NCBI GenBank assembly: GCA_963746465.1
Contig: CAVVAY010000007.1
Span: 186,001 to 250,000, forward strand
DNA from: CAVVAY01 sp963746465
GTDB lineage: Bacteria > Actinomycetota > Actinomycetes > JACCUZ01
Reading direction: 5' to 3'
DNA length: 64,000 bases
In this document: positions 20,969 through 29,875 of the stretch, in pieces
How positions within the stretch are numbered: position 1 is the first letter of the stretch
Layout of the letters: every line of letters begins with the position of its first letter
The notes under the pieces: model-generated
Database searches by the model: none
What the model saw: the letters and a program-made list of their open reading frames with translations, nothing else
What the model was told of the DNA's origin: nothing
Made by a program: the position numbers and the translations under genes

Positions 20969-23509
20969 GTGCTGACGTTGACCCTGCGCGGACTGCGCAG
21001 CCACAAGAGGCGACTGGTCTCGACCGTCGTCGCCGTCCTGCTCGGAGTCGCCTTCATGGCCGGCTCGATGGTGTTCACCGACACGATGAAAGCCAGTCTC
21101 GCCGGCGTCTTCGCCGACGCCGAGCGCCAGACCGACGCTCTGGTCCGCGGGCCGGCCACGATCGAGGGCTTCAACGGCACCCAGCACGCCCCGGTGGACG
21201 AGTCCGTCGTCCAGCAGGTCGCCGCGCTGGACGGGGTCGAGCAGGTGGCGGCGCGGGTCGAGGGATTCGCCCAGGTCGTCGGGTCCGACGGCGAGGCCGT
21301 CGACGACATCGGCAAGGGTGCTGCTCCCGCGGGGGCGGCCTGGACGGACTCCGAGCGGCTCAACCCCTTCGACCTGGTGGCCGGTCGCGGGCCGCGTGCC
21401 GCCGACGAGGTCGTCGTCGACCGATCGCTCGCCGACGAGGCCGACCTCGCGCCGGGCGATCGGACGACGGTGCTGACCGTGTCCGGGCCGGCTGACGTCA
21501 CGGTGGTCGGGGTCGCTACTTTCGGCGACGCCGACAACCGCGCCGGCAACCGGACCGTCCTGTTCACCCTCGAGACCGCTGCGCGGTTGCTGGGCCGTGA
21601 GGGCACGGTCGACAGCATCGCGGTCCAGGCCGCGGCCGGCGTCGGCCAGGCCGATCTCGCAGCCGAGATCGGAAAGGCGCTGGACAGCGACCTCGAGGTC
21701 GTCACCGGCACCGCGCTGGCGACGGAGAACGGCTCACGGTCGAACGAGGACGTCGACTTCTTCGGCATCTTTCTGCGGGTCTTCGCCGGTGTCGCCCTGC
21801 TGGTCGGCGCCTTCATCATCAACAACACCTTCGCGATCCTGGTCGCGCAGCGCACCAAGGAGCTCGCTCTGCTGCGGGCCATCGGCGCGAGCACCAAGCA
21901 GGTGCGGCGCAGCGTCGCGACCGAGGCCGCGGTCGTCGGCGTCGTGGCCTCGGCGCTCGGCCTGGTCGCCGGGGTCGGCGTGGCCAAGGGCATCGGCGAG
22001 CTGTGGCGCGGCTTCGGCGTGACGATGCCCGAAGGTCCGCTCGTGATGCGGCCTGCCTCACTGGTCATCGCATTCGTCCTGGGCGTCGCCGTGACGGTCG
22101 GATCGGCCCTGCTGCCGGCTCGCCGCGCAGCACGCGTCGCGCCGGTCGAGGCGATGCGCTCGGTCGCGGCGGAGAGCAGCCGGACGTCGAAGCGCCGGGT
22201 CGTGCTCGGCCTGCTGCTGGTCGTCGGCAGCGTGGTGTCCGTGCTCGGCGGGATCACCTCGGGCACGGTGCCGATGGTGCTGCTCGGCGCGCTCGCGGGG
22301 TTCCTGGGAGTGGCCACGCTGAGCCCGGTGCTGGCCCGGCCGGTGGTCCGTGTGCTCGGGCAGCTGTTGCCGCGGCTGGCCGGTGCCCGCGGGCAGCTGG
22401 CCCGGGAGAACGCCGTGCGCAACCCGCGGCGGACCGCTGCCACGGCGTCCGCGCTGATGATCGGCGTGGCGCTGGTGGGCGGCATCACCGTCTTCGCCGC
22501 GTCCGGCAAGTGGTCGGTCAGCCACTCGTTCGACAAGGAGTTCCGCGGCGACCTGGTCCTGGAGACAGGAGCCTGGGTCTACGGCGGGGTGAGCCCGCAG
22601 CTGGCGGCTCAGCTCTCGGACACCGACGAGGTCGCGGCCGCGGTGCCGCGCCAGTTCACCCAGGCACAGGTCGGGGACGGCATGAGCGAGCTGGCCGTCT
22701 GGCCGGCCGCCACCGTGGAGCAGGTCTTCGACCTGGGTGTCTCGGCCGGGTCGCTTTCCGGTATGGGCACCGACGGCATCGCGCTCGGTTCCCGGCATGC
22801 CGAGGGCAAGCACCTCACGATCGGCAGCAAGGTGCCGGTGACGTTCGGCAACGGCGAGCAGCGCACCTTCGTGGTGCGTGCGTTGTTCGACCACCCGGAC
22901 TGGACGGGGCAGGTCTGGATCGACCGGGCGGCCTACCGGGATGTCGACCCGGCCGCTCTGGACACCTCGGTGTACGTCGTCGGTGACCGCGGCGTGCCGG
23001 CGGCCGACCTGCGCCGCTCGGTCGACGCCGTCACCGCGACCTACGGCAACGTGCAGGTGATGGACCGGGCGCAGATGCGCCAGTCGGTGGTCGACGACTT
23101 CAACGCGATGCTGGGCATCGTCTACGCCTTGCTGGCACTGGCGATCGTGATCGCACTGATCGGCATCGGCAACACCGTGTCGCTGGCCGTGGTCGAGCGC
23201 ACTCGTGAGCTGGGCCTGCTCCGGGCCATCGGGATGTCCCGCGGCCACCTGCGCGGGATGGTGCGCTGGGAGGCGGCGCTCGTCGCGGTCTACGGCACGC
23301 TGCTCGGGCTCGCGGTCGGCCTGTTCCTCGGCTGGTCCCTGGTCTTCGCGATCCGCGAGTCCGGCATCGAGACCGCGCGGACCGTCGTCCCGATCGGTCA
23401 GCTGGCGGTGATCGTCGCGGTGGCCGCGTCCTGCGGGATCATCGCGGCCGTGCTGCCGGCCCGCCGGGCAGCGCGGCTGGACGTGCTGGACGCGATCGCG
23501 ACGACCTGA
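20969..23509 (+). CDS. FtsX-like ABC transporter permease
   Basis: An 846-aa membrane protein with two FtsX/MacB-type permease modules. Each has a large extracellular domain (about 45-260 and 505-690) followed by three or four helices. Conserved stretches are FAILVAQRTKELALLRAIGAS and VSLAVVERTRELGLLRAIGMS. It pairs with the preceding ATPase, probably for mechanotransmission or export of lipids, peptides or lipoproteins at the envelope; the cargo is unknown. The GTG at 20969 follows the ATPase stop. A strong hairpin terminator lies 22 bases after the stop. Confidence 0.93.
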   Translation: MLTLTLRGLRSHKRRLVSTVVAVLLGVAFMAGSMVFTDTMKASLAGVFADAERQTDALVRGPATIEGFNGTQHAPVDESVVQQVAALDGVEQVAARVEGFAQVVGSDGEAVDDIGKGAAPAGAAWTDSERLNPFDLVAGRGPRAADEVVVDRSLADEADLAPGDRTTVLTVSGPADVTVVGVATFGDADNRAGNRTVLFTLETAARLLGREGTVDSIAVQAAAGVGQADLAAEIGKALDSDLEVVTGTALATENGSRSNEDVDFFGIFLRVFAGVALLVGAFIINNTFAILVAQRTKELALLRAIGASTKQVRRSVATEAAVVGVVASALGLVAGVGVAKGIGELWRGFGVTMPEGPLVMRPASLVIAFVLGVAVTVGSALLPARRAARVAPVEAMRSVAAESSRTSKRRVVLGLLLVVGSVVSVLGGITSGTVPMVLLGALAGFLGVATLSPVLARPVVRVLGQLLPRLAGARGQLARENAVRNPRRTAATASALMIGVALVGGITVFAASGKWSVSHSFDKEFRGDLVLETGAWVYGGVSPQLAAQLSDTDEVAAAVPRQFTQAQVGDGMSELAVWPAATVEQVFDLGVSAGSLSGMGTDGIALGSRHAEGKHLTIGSKVPVTFGNGEQRTFVVRALFDHPDWTGQVWIDRAAYRDVDPAALDTSVYVVGDRGVPAADLRRSVDAVTATYGNVQVMDRAQMRQSVVDDFNAMLGIVYALLALAIVIALIGIGNTVSLAVVERTRELGLLRAIGMSRGHLRGMVRWEAALVAVYGTLLGLAVGLFLGWSLVFAIRESGIETARTVVPIGQLAVIVAVAASCGIIAAVLPARRAARLDVLDAIATT

Positions 23510-23531
23510 CCGTCACCGCTGTGGCGACCGA

Positions 23532-23566
23532 GAGCCCGGATGCCCCCAAAAGGGGCGTCCGGGCTC
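23532..23566 (+). terminator. Hairpin terminator after the ABC permease gene
   Basis: 15-base arms at 23532-23546 and 23552-23566 (GAGCCCGGATGCCCC and its complement with one G-T-type mismatch), with loop CAAAA. The position, 22 bases after the permease stop and before a new promoter region, supports termination. Confidence 0.8.
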
Positions 23567-23603
23567 CTCCGTTCGGCCCCCTGTCGGCACCGTTGGTACC
23601 GGT

Positions 23604-23656
23604 CTGTTACGCCGTACGTGTGCTTTCCGTGAAGGTCACGTGACTTTCGGTAACAG
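23604..23656. promoter_or_regulatory. Nested dyads upstream of the subtilase-peptide-GGDEF/EAL operon
   Basis: An inner palindrome GAAGGTCACGTGACTTTC (23631-23648, 16 of 18 positions pair, perfect core GTCACGTGAC) lies inside an outer pair CTGTTAC (23604-23610) and GTAACAG (23650-23656). It lies 48-100 bases before the subtilase start. The symmetry suggests a regulator site; which protein binds cannot be read. Confidence 0.45.
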
Positions 23657-23703
23657 GTAAAGGGATAGTCACGATCTCTCGACAACACCTATCTGGGGGA
23701 CTC

Positions 23704-25509
23704 GTGAATCCGCACCGACTGGACCGGCCACTGCGCTGGCGGGCTGCTGCCGCCGTAGCGCTGGCCGTGGGGGGCCTGCTGCTCGCCCCGTCGACGGGAG
23801 ACGCGCTGGCGGTCAGCTCGGCCGGACCGGAGGACGTCGCGCCCGCCGCATCGTCCTCGAGCGTCCGCGTCGTCGTCGAGGCCCACCAGGGTCGCCTCGC
23901 CGCCGTGAGCTCGGCCGCGACCGCGCTCGGCGGCACCGTGGTCGCCACCCAGACCTCGCTCGGCACGCTGGTCGCCGACGTCCCGGCCCCGGCCGTGGCC
24001 CGCCTGCGCACCAACCCCGCGGTGCTGACCGTCACCGAGGACAGCCGCCTGCACCTGCAGTCGATCGGCACCGGGCCGACCGGCACCGCCGGTGACATGA
24101 CCAACGTGGCGAAGCTGACCGGCGCGACGACATTCTGGAAGAACGGCTTCAACGGCCAGGGCGTCGACGTCGCACTGCTCGACTCGGGTGTGCTGCCGGT
24201 CGAGGGCCTGATGACGGGCAACAAGCTGGTCATCGGTCCGGACCTGTCCCTCGAGTCGCAGACGTCGACTCTCGAGGACCTCGACACCTTCGGCCACGGC
24301 ACGCACATGGCGGGGATCATCGCCGGCCGCGACTCCGGGTCGACGACCGGGACGTACGCGACGGACAACACCCGGTTCCTCGGCATGGCGCCCGGCTCGC
24401 GGATCGTCAGCATCAAGCTGGCCGACGCGCAGGGCAACACCGACGTGTCCCAGGTCATCGCGGCCATCGACTGGGTCCTGGCGCACTCGCACGACGCCGG
24501 CATGAACATCCGTGTCTTGAACCTCTCGTTCGGCACCGACTCGACGCAGGACTACCGGCTCGACCCGCTGGCGCACGCCGCCGAGGTCGCCTGGAACAAC
24601 GGCATCGTGGTGGTCGTCTCGGCCGGCAACGGCGGCGGCACCACCACCGGGTTGGCCAACCCGGCGTACGACCCGGCCGTGCTGGCCGTCGGTGCCGTGA
24701 ACACCCAGGGCACCACCGACCGCACCGACGACCGGGTGCCCGCGTTCTCGCAGCGCGGCGCCACCCTGGAGGGCAAGCGGGCTCCCGACCTGGTCGCGCC
24801 CGGCTCCTCGATCGTCAGCCTGCGGGCTCCCGGCTCGTTCGTCGACATCATGCACGGCGACACCGGCACCCTGAACAACCGATTCTTCAAGGGCAGTGGC
24901 ACCTCGCAGGCCGCGGCTGTCGTCTCCGGCGCCGCCGCGCTGCTGCTCTCGCAGCGGCCGTGGCTGAACCCGGACCAGCTGAAGGACGTCCTGCGCCGCT
25001 CGGCGTACGACGTGCCGGAAGCCGGCGTCGACGCCGAGGGCGCCGGCGGGCTGGACCTCGCAGCGGCGTACAGCACCTCCAACGGCCGGGTCACGGCCGC
25101 CCGGGTGCACGCCGGCGGTGGGTCGCTGGACAAGGCGCGCGGCACCAAGAAGGTCAAGAAGAACGGCGTCACGCTGACCGGCGAGCAGGACATCTTCGGC
25201 ACGCCGACCGACACCGGAGCGCTGGCCGAGGCCGAGGTGCAGGGCACCGCTGGTGCCACCTGGGCCGGTGGCCGTTGGCTGGGCTCGCCGCTGCTCGGGG
25301 CGACCTGGGCCGGCACGAAGTGGTCCGGGGCGACCTGGGCCGGCACCAAGTGGTCCGGGGCGACCTGGGCCGGAGCAACCTGGGCCGGAGCGACCTGGGC
25401 CGACGCGTACTGGACCGGGGCGACCTGGGCCGGGGCAACCTGGGCCGGCGCTACCTGGGCAGATGCCTATTGGGCGAACGACCTCTGGTCGAGCGCGAGC
25501 TGGGGGTGA
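23704..25509 (+). CDS. Secreted S8-family subtilisin-like protease with C-terminal tryptophan-pentad tail
   Basis: A 601-aa subtilase. It has a signal peptide (hydrophobic stretch about 14-28) and an inhibitor_I9-like propeptide (about 50-115). The catalytic triad is Asp160 (ALLDSGV), His198 (FGHGTH) and Ser401 (GSGTSQAA), with oxyanion Asn309 (SAGN). The catalytic domain ends near residue 465. Residues 517-601 are 17 consecutive five-residue units, 16 with Trp in the fourth position (GATWA, GTKWS, DAYWT and similar). The GTG at 23704 follows GGGGGA. The stop overlaps the start of a tiny gene that ends in the same GATW motif, and a GGDEF-EAL gene follows. Confidence 0.92.
   Translation: MNPHRLDRPLRWRAAAAVALAVGGLLLAPSTGDALAVSSAGPEDVAPAASSSSVRVVVEAHQGRLAAVSSAATALGGTVVATQTSLGTLVADVPAPAVARLRTNPAVLTVTEDSRLHLQSIGTGPTGTAGDMTNVAKLTGATTFWKNGFNGQGVDVALLDSGVLPVEGLMTGNKLVIGPDLSLESQTSTLEDLDTFGHGTHMAGIIAGRDSGSTTGTYATDNTRFLGMAPGSRIVSIKLADAQGNTDVSQVIAAIDWVLAHSHDAGMNIRVLNLSFGTDSTQDYRLDPLAHAAEVAWNNGIVVVVSAGNGGGTTTGLANPAYDPAVLAVGAVNTQGTTDRTDDRVPAFSQRGATLEGKRAPDLVAPGSSIVSLRAPGSFVDIMHGDTGTLNNRFFKGSGTSQAAAVVSGAAALLLSQRPWLNPDQLKDVLRRSAYDVPEAGVDAEGAGGLDLAAAYSTSNGRVTAARVHAGGGSLDKARGTKKVKKNGVTLTGEQDIFGTPTDTGALAEAEVQGTAGATWAGGRWLGSPLLGATWAGTKWSGATWAGTKWSGATWAGATWAGATWADAYWTGATWAGATWAGATWADAYWANDLWSSASWG
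25252..25506 (+). repeat. 15-bp tandem repeat encoding Trp-pentads
   Basis: About 17 tandem copies of a 15-base unit (core GGGGCGACCTGGGCC) coding for GATWA-type pentads at the C-terminus of the subtilase. The copies differ slightly (GTKWS, DAYWT, NDLWS). The second-last full repeat blocks are near-identical duplicates, showing recent copy-number change. Confidence 0.9.
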
Positions 25510-25628
25510 GCGCGATGACCATGACGACCAAGACCATGACCGCAGCGGGATCCATGACCGGGACCGACGGGGGGACCACGATGAGCAGGACGGACAAGGG
25601 TGACGTCCCCGGGGCGACCTGGGTCTGA
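25506..25628 (+). CDS. Tiny protein ending in PGATWV, sharing the subtilase tail motif
   Basis: A 40-codon frame that starts at a GTG overlapping the subtilase stop (GTGA); an ATG at 25515 would give 37 residues. The product is rich in Met and Thr (MTMTTKTMTAAGSMTG) and ends GDVPGATWV. The last five codons repeat the 15-base unit of the subtilase tail in the same phase, GATWV. It has no signal peptide or hydrophobic helix. The family is not recognised; a protease substrate or signal-peptide precursor is one inference. Conservation of the ending is the main argument that it is real. Confidence 0.55.
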   Translation: MSAMTMTTKTMTAAGSMTGTDGGTTMSRTDKGDVPGATWV

Positions 25629-28251
25629 GCTGGTCCCGGCTGCACCACAGACCGGGCTAAGGCTCACGGCGGTTCCCTCCGATGCTCCAGACATGGGGAC
25701 GACGCGGGAGAAGCCCGGGGCGCCCGCGCCGGTTCGCCGCGCGGTGCGCCCCACCCGCCGTGTACTGGCGCTGACCGCCGGACTGGCCCTGCTCGGCACG
25801 GTCCTCTGGTGGGGACTGCAGTCCTTTGCGCCGGACCCCCCGCTCGACCTGCAGATCCCGTGGTGGTTGCTGGCGGTGCTGTTCGCGGTCACCGAGATCT
25901 GGGTGTTCCACATCCAGGTCGGCCGGGAGGCACAGAGCATCAGCATCAGCGAGGTCCCCCTGATCCTCGCTCTCTTCTACGCGCTGCCGCAGGACCTGCT
26001 GGTGGCCAGGGTGGTCGGCTCCGCGCTGGTCATGCTGCTGCACCGCCGGCAGACCCTGCTCAAGTCGGGCGTCAACGCGGCCCTGATGTTCGCCGACACC
26101 ACGGTCGCGCTGGTGGTGTTCCGCATCATCGGCGGCGGCAGCACCGCCGACGGCGGTCGCGAGTGGGTCGGCGGCGTCGCCGCCTGCGCAGCTGCGATGG
26201 CCGTCGACCTGGTGGTCCTGAGCGTGATCATCCGGTGGTACGACGGGAAGCCGCCGCTGTCCGGTGTCCGCAGCCTGGTGTCCGGCGTGGGCATCGCGGC
26301 TGCCAGCGGCGTGCTGGGCCTGATGCCCCTGCTCACTCTTCGGCTCGGCCCGCTGGCCGCCGTACCGCTCATCGCCTCAGGCGCGATGCTGATGATCGGC
26401 TACCGCGCCTACGCCTCGCTCGCCGACCGGCACACCAGCCTCGAGCGGCTGTTCCGGTTCAGCCGCGAGCTCAGTGTCGCGCCGACCTCCGACGACGTCC
26501 TGCCCTCCGTGCTGCACCAGGCCCGCGAGCTGCTCCGCGGCGAGACCGCCGAGGTCATGCGGTTCGGCGACGACGGCCTCTCGGTCTCCCGGTACGACGG
26601 TGAGCGGGTGGTCGACCTCGACCCGGAGGAGGCCGACCGCGCCACCAGCCTGCTGCGTGTCCTGCTGGACGGCTCGGAGGCGGTGCTGGTCCGTGCCACC
26701 GACGGGCCGGCCGCGGCGTACCTGCTGTCCCGGCACGCGAACGAGGCCGTCATCGCGCCACTGCGCTACGACGGCCAGACCGTCGGCACCCTCGCGGTGC
26801 ACGACCGGATGGGTGAGGTCCGCGGCTTCTCGACCAGCGACGTGCAGCTGCTGCAGACCGTCGCGAACCACGCATCGGTCGCCCTGCACAACGAGATGCT
26901 CATCGGGCAGCTGCGCCACGACGCCATGCACGACACCCTCACCGGGCTGCCGAACCGCTCGCAGATCACCGCCGAGGCGGTCGCTGCCCTGGCCGACGCA
27001 CGGCACCGCCGCGGTCAGGTCGCCATCATGATCATCGACCTGAACGGCTTCAAGGCCGTCAACGACACCCTCGGACACCACATCGGTGACGACCTGCTGC
27101 GCCAGGTGGCGGACCGGTTCGCCGCTATCTGCCCCGAGGGCGTCTCGGTGGCGCGCCTCGGTGGCGACGAGTTCGCGGTCCTGGTGCACACCTGGGCCGC
27201 GATCACGCCGGAGGCGATGGCCGACGAGCTGCTGGGCACGCTCAGCCAGCACTTCACCGTCGGCCAGGAGCGCCTGCACCTGTCCGGGTCCGTCGGCATC
27301 GCGCTGGCACCCGAGCACGGCCGCAACGTCTCGGACCTGCTCAAGCGCGCCGACATCGCGATGTACGCCGCGAAGAACGGCGCCGACTCCCGGGTGCTCT
27401 ACCGGGCGGACATCGACGTCAACGACCCGTCGCTGCTGTCGCTGATGGGCGAGCTGCGGGAAGCCATCGCGACCGGCCAGGTCGACATCGAGGTCGAGCC
27501 GCTGGTCGACCTGCAGGATGGCCGGGTCGTCTCGGCCGAGGCGCTGGTCCGCTGGCACCACCCGGTGCGCGGGACGCTGCGGCCGGGCCTGTTCCTGCCG
27601 CTCGCCGAGCGCAACGGCCTGATCGTGCCGCTGACCACCCTGGTCCTGGACCGGGCTGTCGCCGCGTGCGCCGCCTGGCGGGCCGAGGGCCTGGACCTGA
27701 GCATCTCGGTAAACCTCTCGGCCCGGTCGCTGCTCGACATGATGCTGCCCACCGCGGTCGCCGAGACGCTGGCCAAGCACGGCCTGCCCAGCGACCGCCT
27801 GACGCTGGAGATCACCGAGAGCATCGTGCTCAGCGACGCCGACCGCGCCCTCGGGCTGCTGGCCGACCTGCGCGAGCTCGGCGTGCGGCTCTCGCTGGAC
27901 GACTTCGGCACCGGCTACTCGTCACTGACCCACCTGTCAGAGCTGCCGATCCAGCAGCTCAAGGTGGACCGGTCGTTCGTCAGCCAGGTGCACGAGGCGG
28001 GGCGGGACCGGGCGATCGTCGCCGCGGTTGCCGACCTGGCCGGCCACCTCGACCTCGAGGTGGTGGCCGAGGGGATCGAGACCCCGGAGACCGCTCAGCT
28101 GCTGGCCAGCCTGGGTTGCGAGCTCGGTCAGGGTCACTACTTCGCGACCTCGATGGCCCCGGAGCTGCTTCCCCTGTGGATCGCGACCCGGCCGGCGTAC
28201 CCGTTCACCGGCGGCACCGCGCGCGCGCAGCTGCTCCGCACCGTCCGCTGA
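25600..28251 (+). CDS. Membrane GAF-GGDEF-EAL protein (cyclic di-GMP synthesis/degradation)
   Basis: Up to 883 aa from a GTG at 25600, which overlaps the tiny gene by 29 bases; the ATG at 25693 would give 852 aa. Several transmembrane helices span residues 53-270, with a MASE-like arrangement. A GAF-like domain (about 290-430) comes next, then a GGDEF domain with intact GGDEF (521-525), then an EAL domain with intact EAL (647-649) and DDFGTGYSS. No RxxD inhibitory site is seen before GGDEF. Both cyclase and phosphodiesterase activities are possible. The gene order ties it to the Trp-pentad protease and tiny peptide, suggesting an envelope signal read out as cyclic di-GMP (inference). Confidence 0.92.
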   Translation: MTSPGRPGSELVPAAPQTGLRLTAVPSDAPDMGTTREKPGAPAPVRRAVRPTRRVLALTAGLALLGTVLWWGLQSFAPDPPLDLQIPWWLLAVLFAVTEIWVFHIQVGREAQSISISEVPLILALFYALPQDLLVARVVGSALVMLLHRRQTLLKSGVNAALMFADTTVALVVFRIIGGGSTADGGREWVGGVAACAAAMAVDLVVLSVIIRWYDGKPPLSGVRSLVSGVGIAAASGVLGLMPLLTLRLGPLAAVPLIASGAMLMIGYRAYASLADRHTSLERLFRFSRELSVAPTSDDVLPSVLHQARELLRGETAEVMRFGDDGLSVSRYDGERVVDLDPEEADRATSLLRVLLDGSEAVLVRATDGPAAAYLLSRHANEAVIAPLRYDGQTVGTLAVHDRMGEVRGFSTSDVQLLQTVANHASVALHNEMLIGQLRHDAMHDTLTGLPNRSQITAEAVAALADARHRRGQVAIMIIDLNGFKAVNDTLGHHIGDDLLRQVADRFAAICPEGVSVARLGGDEFAVLVHTWAAITPEAMADELLGTLSQHFTVGQERLHLSGSVGIALAPEHGRNVSDLLKRADIAMYAAKNGADSRVLYRADIDVNDPSLLSLMGELREAIATGQVDIEVEPLVDLQDGRVVSAEALVRWHHPVRGTLRPGLFLPLAERNGLIVPLTTLVLDRAVAACAAWRAEGLDLSISVNLSARSLLDMMLPTAVAETLAKHGLPSDRLTLEITESIVLSDADRALGLLADLRELGVRLSLDDFGTGYSSLTHLSELPIQQLKVDRSFVSQVHEAGRDRAIVAAVADLAGHLDLEVVAEGIETPETAQLLASLGCELGQGHYFATSMAPELLPLWIATRPAYPFTGGTARAQLLRTVR

Positions 28252-28263
28252 CGTCGTCCCCCG

Positions 28264-28314
28264 TGATCCACACCGGATCGGTACCACCTGGTGTGACCGA
28301 TCCGGTGTGGATCA
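28264..28314. terminator. Bidirectional hairpin terminator between convergent genes
   Basis: Perfect 19-base inverted arms (28264-28282, TGATCCACACCGGATCGGT, and 28296-28314) with a 13-base loop that contains a short CACC/GGTG pair. It lies between the convergent stops of the GGDEF-EAL gene (28251) and dcd (28339). No T-tract is present. Confidence 0.75.
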
Positions 28315-28338
28315 TGGGCACTCGAGGCGGTACGGCGG

Positions 28339-29808
28339 TCAGGTGCGGGTGCGGTGGAAGTTCTGGAACGACCGGGACGGCGTGGGGCCGCGTTGTCCCT
28401 GGTAGCGCGAGCCCTGGGCACCCGAGCCGTACGGCGCCTCGGCCGGGCTGGTGAGCCGGAAGAAGCACAGCTGGCCGATCTTCATGCCGGGCCACAGCTT
28501 GATCGGCAGCGTCGCGACGTTGGACAGCTCGAGAGTGACGTGTCCGGAGAACCCGGCATCGATGAAGCCGGCCGTCGAGTGGGTGAGCAGGCCCAGCCGG
28601 CCGAGCGAGCTGTTGTGGGTCGGGATGTAGCGCTCGCCGGCAAGGAACATCCCGTCGGCGGCGTCGACCTGGATGCATCGGACAGGCACCGAGGCGATGG
28701 GGCGTGCCGCGACGATTCCGCGATGGGCGTGCTCGCGCGAGTCAGTCTTCAAACGGGCCAGCTTGCGAGCTAGCCGGAACACCGGCAGCCGCGGCGTGAA
28801 CTTGACCTGGAAGCAAGGACCGCAGTCGATGCCGTTCAGCATCGCGCGCTTCTTGCGCACGATTGGCCGGAGGCCGAGGCTCGCCGCCAGCTCGGCAACC
28901 GCGTTGCTGAGCTCCTCCCGCATGGTGGAGAACGCGCAGCGGCCGTACACGTCGACGTAACCGTCGCTGTCCATCAGCCCCTGCAGCAGCGCGAGCCGCT
29001 GCGGCGCACTGGCGACCATGTAGTCCTCGGGCACCAGCGCGCCGGCCATCTCGATGTGCCGCAGTACCTCGCTGTCCTGCGGCGCGCAGGTGATCTCGGC
29101 CTTGGTCGACGTGCCGTCACCGAGCCAGACGCCCAGAACATAGGGGTCGACAGGGAGGTCCCTGTGCGGGTAGTCCACCGGCGCGGTGAGGGCGACGTGG
29201 TGATTTACCTCGTTGCGGACGCGGAGGCTGGCGGCGATCTCCGCCGTCGTCCGGACTGCAGAATCGCGTCTGCCGTGGTCGCGCTCAGCCTTGGACGTCG
29301 TCTGCCACTGGTGGGAGGCATCGGCGATCAGGACCGAGCGGTCGGAGAACTCGACCTCGTAGCAGGGGCGGTCGGTCATGACGCCCGTCGCGGCCACAAC
29401 GCGGCGCGCCCTGCCGTCAGGGCCGAACACTTGATCGCCGACTCGCAGGGCACCCATCGTCGTCCAGCCAGCGGGGGTGGGGATGGGCGTTGAGATCGAG
29501 AGCGCCTTGCCCTCCAGGCGGGCGGAGACGTCGTCCGGGAGGGAGACGACCTCGTAGGTGGAGCCAAGGACGAACTCTCCCGGGTGCAGGATGAACGGCT
29601 CGTCGCCGTCCGGCTCGACCAGCCGGGTGAGCTCGGCCTGCTCGACCGACGGGTCGATGTGGGGGTAGCGGTGGTTCTCGAAGACCCGGAAGTAGCGGTC
29701 GATGCGGACGTCGACGCTGGACGGCTGGACCATCTCGGGTTCGAACGGCTCGATCGCCACCCGACCCGACTGGATCGCGGCGCGGATGTCCCTGTCCGAG
29801 AGCAGCAC
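28339..29808 (-). CDS. dcd: dCTP deaminase precursor interrupted by an intein
   Basis: The 489-aa precursor consists of an N-extein (1-101), an intein (102-399) and a C-extein (400-489). Joined, the exteins give a 191-aa Dcd that matches actinobacterial dCTP deaminases throughout ([20 protein letters not shown], then RLEGK joined to [18 protein letters not shown] and [14 protein letters not shown]). The enzyme converts dCTP to dUTP (or dUMP in bifunctional forms) in thymidylate synthesis. The insertion splits the most conserved active-site block between Lys101 and Ser400, so splicing is needed for activity. The start is GTG, six bases after TAGGGT, consistent with a leaderless transcript. Confidence 0.95.
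   Translation of the reverse strand: MLLSDRDIRAAIQSGRVAIEPFEPEMVQPSSVDVRIDRYFRVFENHRYPHIDPSVEQAELTRLVEPDGDEPFILHPGEFVLGSTYEVVSLPDDVSARLEGKALSISTPIPTPAGWTTMGALRVGDQVFGPDGRARRVVAATGVMTDRPCYEVEFSDRSVLIADASHQWQTTSKAERDHGRRDSAVRTTAEIAASLRVRNEVNHHVALTAPVDYPHRDLPVDPYVLGVWLGDGTSTKAEITCAPQDSEVLRHIEMAGALVPEDYMVASAPQRLALLQGLMDSDGYVDVYGRCAFSTMREELSNAVAELAASLGLRPIVRKKRAMLNGIDCGPCFQVKFTPRLPVFRLARKLARLKTDSREHAHRGIVAARPIASVPVRCIQVDAADGMFLAGERYIPTHNSSLGRLGLLTHSTAGFIDAGFSGHVTLELSNVATLPIKLWPGMKIGQLCFFRLTSPAEAPYGSGAQGSRYQGQRGPTPSRSFQNFHRTRT
28612..29505 (-). mobile_element. Intein with LAGLIDADG endonuclease in dcd, class 3 features
   Basis: This covers 298 residues. The first residue is Ala, not Cys or Ser ([14 protein letters not shown]). 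The splicing block B reads ADASHQW, block F reads [16 protein letters not shown], and the C-terminus is IPTHN followed by Ser+1. In intein numbering Trp67, Cys277 and Thr296 form the WCT triad that defines class 3 inteins, where the block F Cys is the first nucleophile. Between the blocks are two LAGLIDADG-type motifs (LGVWLGDG and [12 protein letters not shown]), indicating a homing endonuclease. The base composition is visibly less G+C-rich than the flanks, as expected for a mobile insert. Confidence 0.93.
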
Positions 29809-29875
29809 GAGACGACCCTAGCGGGGACTTCGGAACCGACCCGGCAGGGCGCTAGCATGTCCGGGTTCCACCTCA

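Noticed and set aside
25252..25506. 15-base repeats as a CRISPR array
   Set aside because: No spacers; the units are contiguous and in frame, coding Trp-pentads.
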